16,529 bases of DNA, taken from NCBI GenBank assembly GCA_017995695.1, contig JAGOIJ010000021.1, positions 1 to 16,529 on the forward strand, written 5' to 3'. This document shows, in pieces, positions 13,501 through 16,529 of the stretch. The DNA is from Candidatus Omnitrophota bacterium (GTDB lineage Bacteria; Omnitrophota; Gorgyraeia; Gygaellales; Profunditerraquicolaceae). The notes under the pieces were generated by a model. The model did not search any database. It was not told where the DNA came from and worked only from the letters and a program-made list of their open reading frames with translations. Each line of letters starts with the position of its first letter. The first letter of the stretch is position 1. Position numbers and translations under genes: made by a program.

Positions 13501-14212
13501 ATTAAGGAGAGTAGGAAGCATTGCGGTATTGGATTGTTCAGGTAGTATCGATATTGATGCTGCAGCTTTTATTGAAATGATTGGCTGGTGTTTAGAGAAC
13601 GGTTTTAAAGAGATACTCTGCAATTTTGAGAACGTCAATTTTGTGGATTATGCCGGACTTTCGGTTATCGCCGTAGGGTATAAAGATGTGGTTAACCGCA
13701 AGGGCGCTATAAAATTTCTTAACGTTCCTGCACACATCAAAAAGCTCTTATGCATGGTGCATCTTGATGAGGTCTTTGAAGTTTTTTCTGATGAGAGCGT
13801 CGCGCTGAAGAGCTTTGAGGAAGATAAGGTTATTTCGGAAATCCAGCATAGGCAGTTGCGTCGACGATTCAAGCGTCTGCCGCTTGAATTATCAATTGAG
13901 TTTAAATCACCTTTCAAGACGGAAGATTTTCATACGGGCAAGGTTTTAAATATCAGCGGCGTTGGCTTGCTGATGTTTGTTGACACTGTCTATCCGCTTG
14001 GTGAAATATTGCGCATAAGGCTGCCGTTACAGCCTAAGCCGGGAATGCTTGAGATGGATGCGAAGGTTGTATGGTTGGTGCAGAAGGAATTGCAACCGCA
14101 GATCTTTCCGGGCATGGGTTTGGAATTCCATAATCTGGATACCGAAACCCAAAAAATGATCGTTGAGTATGTTGAGCGCAACCTTCCTTTAAGCTGCTCG
14201 GCCGAAGAGTAG
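13487..14212 (+). CDS. STAS-PilZ two-domain protein (putative c-di-GMP receptor)
   Basis: The 241-residue protein combines two signalling domains. Residues about 1-110 resemble a STAS/anti-sigma-factor-antagonist domain, with the conserved core NFVDYAGLSVIAVGYK (51-66). The Ser that partner kinases phosphorylate in SpoIIAA-like proteins (D-S-S-G) is replaced: the motif reads Asp54-Tyr-Ala-Gly. Residues about 121-230 form a PilZ domain, with an RxxxR c-di-GMP motif at Arg126-Arg130 and NISGVG (155-160) matching (D/N)xSxxG. It therefore probably binds c-di-GMP, while the STAS half more likely serves protein contacts than phospho-switching. There is no transmembrane segment. The start overlaps the upstream gene by 14 bases, and an AsmA-like envelope gene follows 11 bases later, hinting at a surface or motility link. 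Confidence 0.85.
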   Translation: MVHIELRRVGSIAVLDCSGSIDIDAAAFIEMIGWCLENGFKEILCNFENVNFVDYAGLSVIAVGYKDVVNRKGAIKFLNVPAHIKKLLCMVHLDEVFEVFSDESVALKSFEEDKVISEIQHRQLRRRFKRLPLELSIEFKSPFKTEDFHTGKVLNISGVGLLMFVDTVYPLGEILRIRLPLQPKPGMLEMDAKVVWLVQKELQPQIFPGMGLEFHNLDTETQKMIVEYVERNLPLSCSAEE

Positions 14213-14223
14213 CAAAATCGTTC

Positions 14224-16529
14224 ATGAAAATAGCAAAACGTAACGTACTTATTGTAGTAGTTATCCTTTGCCTATTGCTTGTTATCGGCTTGTCGTATCT
14301 TAGCAGTATATTCCTCCCCACTAAAGTAAAATCCTTGCTTATCCAGGCTATCGAAGAAACAACGCACAAAAAAGTTACGGTTGAACGTATTCAATTTCAC
14401 GTTTTTAAGGGCGTGATGCTCTACAATATCCGTATCTTTGACGAGCAGCGCGAGTTGGCCAGCGTTCAAGAGGCATCGTGCAGGGTTTTGTTCATCCCTA
14501 TTATTTCTAAAAGAATTATTATTCCCTCTCTTGTTATGCAATCACCGAAGCTGTTTCTTAACCGTCGGAATGATGGGAGCTGGAATATCCAGGATCTTGC
14601 GTTGAAGCAGTACGCGCAACGACAGGAAAAGCCGCTTAGCATCGCGATTTATTCATTTAAAATTAACAATGGTTGCGTTATCGTTAAGGATGACGCTGTT
14701 GTTCCTTCTGTGGATGCCACGTTTGACCATATTGAGGCATCCTCGCGCATTTTCTTCCCCGGATCAGTCACGTATGATCTAAAAGCTCAAGTACAAAGTG
14801 CTCAACCATTTACTTTATTATCCAAAGGCGAGTATCGGTTCCTCCCTGGGCAGCTGGAGGCAAAGATTTGGGCAGATAATGTGACTCCTGCTTTAGTTGA
14901 GCCTTATAGCAAATTACTGGGCATTGCCATAGCTGATGGAGTTGTTGATGCAAATGCGCTGGTGCGTTTTAAGGACGCGGTGCTTGATTGTGATCTGCAG
15001 GTGCACACAAAAGGACTATCCTCGCAAATAGATAGATTTTCTGTCAACCTGACCGCAGCTATAAACGCATCTATCCGTTATAATAGCGTCTCAAATCAGT
15101 GGCAGTATTCAGGAGCTGCAAAGCTTTCTCAATCGAGTATAAGCGGTTTAGATGTAGTTGGCCGGGTTGAAAAAATTGACGGATCCTTAACGTTTGGGCC
15201 TGAAGGGGTAAAAACTGATAAGCTCGATGTTGCTATCTGGGATATTCCGTGTAAGGCTTCATTTGAAAGTGTCTTTGGCCCCGATGCGCATATTGCGATC
15301 GCAGTTGATAGTGCGCTCGATGCAAGAACCGCGTTGCAGTTTGCGCGCGATAAATTTTCTGTTTCCTTGCCCTTTCAGGTAGAAGGTCCGGCAACGCTTG
15401 ATGTCGCCATTGATGTCAGGCCCCATGCGCAAATGCCGGTTCGAGTAACGGGTGGTTTGGCAGTGGCAGATGCAATAGTGCTTTCTGAACAATTAAAAAA
15501 TCCTCTACAGCATGTACGTGGACGATTTTCGTTCAGCCAGAACCAAGTTGCCTGGGAAGGCGTATCCTTTTCTTATCAGGATATCCCGTTTACCTCAAGC
15601 GGCGCGCTCACTGATTTTCTATCGCCTGGCATACAACTGAAACTTTCCTCTCCTGACTTTTCTTTTGATTCTATTATGGCGATGCAAGGAAAAAAGATCG
15701 CCATCTCAAGCTGCAATGGCTTATTCAAGCGTTCGGCTTTTAATATGCAGGGGACCATTGATTTTGCCGATAGTGCATCTGTGATGGCGAATCTCAAAAT
15801 GACGGTGGCGGTTGTTCTTGGTGATCTGGTGAGCACGGTAAGACATCCTGCGCTTGCCTGGGATCGTATTAAGCCTGCAGGTACGGTTAAGACAGAGATT
15901 AATTTTTCCGGAGATCCTCGCCAAATAAGTGCCTGCCGCATCGAAGCAAAAGGGGCCGGCGAGGGCGTTTCGTTGTATGGGCTGCGGCTTGACAGTGCTT
16001 TGTTTTCTTATTTTCAACAGGAAGGCATTATTGATATCCCGCTTAAGCTCACCCTGTATGATGGAATAGTTGATTCGACCTTTTCATTGAATCTTAACGC
16101 AGAGCAGTTTCCCTATTGGGTCTCAACGGTAATCCAGGGGTTAAAGATTGAAAAGCTTAAACTTGATACTAATGCAAAGGATAAAGATATTGCGGGGACA
16201 ATCCAGGCAGATGGAAAATTCCACGGTTTTGGCAACGATCTTAACCGTATAAACGGCGCAGGAAAGATCATAATCAAAGATGGCAATCTCTGGCAGTTAA
16301 ATCTTTTTAAAGGGCTTGGCGCAGTCTTGTTTGACCAAGATTTTTTCACCAATATAATCTTTCGCGAAGGATATTGTAATTTTGTTGTTCAGGATCAAAA
16401 CATCGCCACCAATAATCTAGTGTTGAAAAGTAATGTTGCGGATATGAACGGATCCGTTAGAATCGGATTTGATAGCTCACTCGATGCCTCGCTCGATGTG
16501 CACGTGCTCGATGAAATGGTCCCCTTAAC
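14224..16529 (+). CDS. AsmA-like envelope protein, truncated by the window edge
   Basis: An open frame of 768 codons runs from ATG 14224 to the window end with no stop codon, so the C-terminus is missing. The N-terminus MKIAKRNVLIVVVILCLLLV is a basic stretch followed by a membrane segment (about 7-31), consistent with a single-pass inner-membrane anchor. The SSIFLPTKVKSLLIQAIEETTHKKVTVERI segment that follows resembles the start of AsmA/DUF748-type proteins. The rest is mostly alternating beta-like sequence. Near the visible end, a GAGKIIIKDGNLW stretch and an NNLVLKSNVADMNGSVRI stretch recall the repeated beta units of the AsmA and TamB group. Such proteins bridge the periplasm and help lipids or proteins reach the outer membrane. 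It implies a diderm cell. The exact family needs a profile search; the ribosome site is weak. Confidence 0.75.
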   Translation, partial: MKIAKRNVLIVVVILCLLLVIGLSYLSSIFLPTKVKSLLIQAIEETTHKKVTVERIQFHVFKGVMLYNIRIFDEQRELASVQEASCRVLFIPIISKRIIIPSLVMQSPKLFLNRRNDGSWNIQDLALKQYAQRQEKPLSIAIYSFKINNGCVIVKDDAVVPSVDATFDHIEASSRIFFPGSVTYDLKAQVQSAQPFTLLSKGEYRFLPGQLEAKIWADNVTPALVEPYSKLLGIAIADGVVDANALVRFKDAVLDCDLQVHTKGLSSQIDRFSVNLTAAINASIRYNSVSNQWQYSGAAKLSQSSISGLDVVGRVEKIDGSLTFGPEGVKTDKLDVAIWDIPCKASFESVFGPDAHIAIAVDSALDARTALQFARDKFSVSLPFQVEGPATLDVAIDVRPHAQMPVRVTGGLAVADAIVLSEQLKNPLQHVRGRFSFSQNQVAWEGVSFSYQDIPFTSSGALTDFLSPGIQLKLSSPDFSFDSIMAMQGKKIAISSCNGLFKRSAFNMQGTIDFADSASVMANLKMTVAVVLGDLVSTVRHPALAWDRIKPAGTVKTEINFSGDPRQISACRIEAKGAGEGVSLYGLRLDSALFSYFQQEGIIDIPLKLTLYDGIVDSTFSLNLNAEQFPYWVSTVIQGLKIEKLKLDTNAKDKDIAGTIQADGKFHGFGNDLNRINGAGKIIIKDGNLWQLNLFKGLGAVLFDQDFFTNIIFREGYCNFVVQDQNIATNNLVLKSNVADMNGSVRIGFDSSLDASLDVHVLDEMVPL

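Noticed and set aside
14224..16529. The AsmA-like gene as a broken gene for lack of a stop
   Set aside because: The frame is open to the last base of the window, so the missing end is explained by the window edge.

Overview
The window reads as one long, tightly packed run of genes, all on the + strand, from an uncultured bacterium. No 16S or other lineage marker is present. A large AsmA-like protein suggests an outer membrane (diderm cell). The gene order, a degenerate PurF paralog, fused two-domain proteins and short 7- and 8-base tandem repeats inside genes recall Omnitrophota-like candidate phyla. That placement is an impression, not a demonstration.

Region 1 (1-4855) is a de novo purine block: the tail of a LOG/TIGR00730-family nucleotide hydrolase, purQ, a PurF-like paralog without the catalytic cysteine, a normal purF, and purM. 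Genes overlap or are separated by 34 bases or less. Region 2 (4867-6095) holds an SPFH/band-7 membrane protein, then the only long non-coding stretch (350 bases), with a large imperfect inverted repeat, smaller hairpins and an 8-base tandem repeat running into the purD start codon. Region 3 (6096-7882) is purD and purE, which overlap.

Region 4 (7879-11604) is a conserved housekeeping neighbourhood, in an order like the Bacillus ywlC-ywlE-rpiB-glyA region: a fused Sua5/YrdC-phosphatase, rpiB, glyA, a dCMP deaminase and nrdR. Region 5 (11618-16529) holds a DUF151 nuclease-like protein, an HD-type CCA/poly(A) nucleotidyltransferase, a STAS-PilZ protein, and an AsmA-like protein cut by the window edge.

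The genes fit together as nucleotide supply: the PRPP-to-AIR steps (PurF, PurD, PurQ as part of FGAM synthase, PurM), PurE, one-carbon units from GlyA, pentose phosphate from RpiB, dUMP from the deaminase, and control of ribonucleotide reductase by NrdR. purL, purS, purN or purT, purK, purC, purB and purH are not in the window. The strongest items for a second look are the tandem PurF pair, the short repeats expanded inside or next to pur genes, the structured element between the SPFH gene and purD, the PurE His-to-Ala change, and the Sua5-phosphatase and STAS-PilZ fusions.
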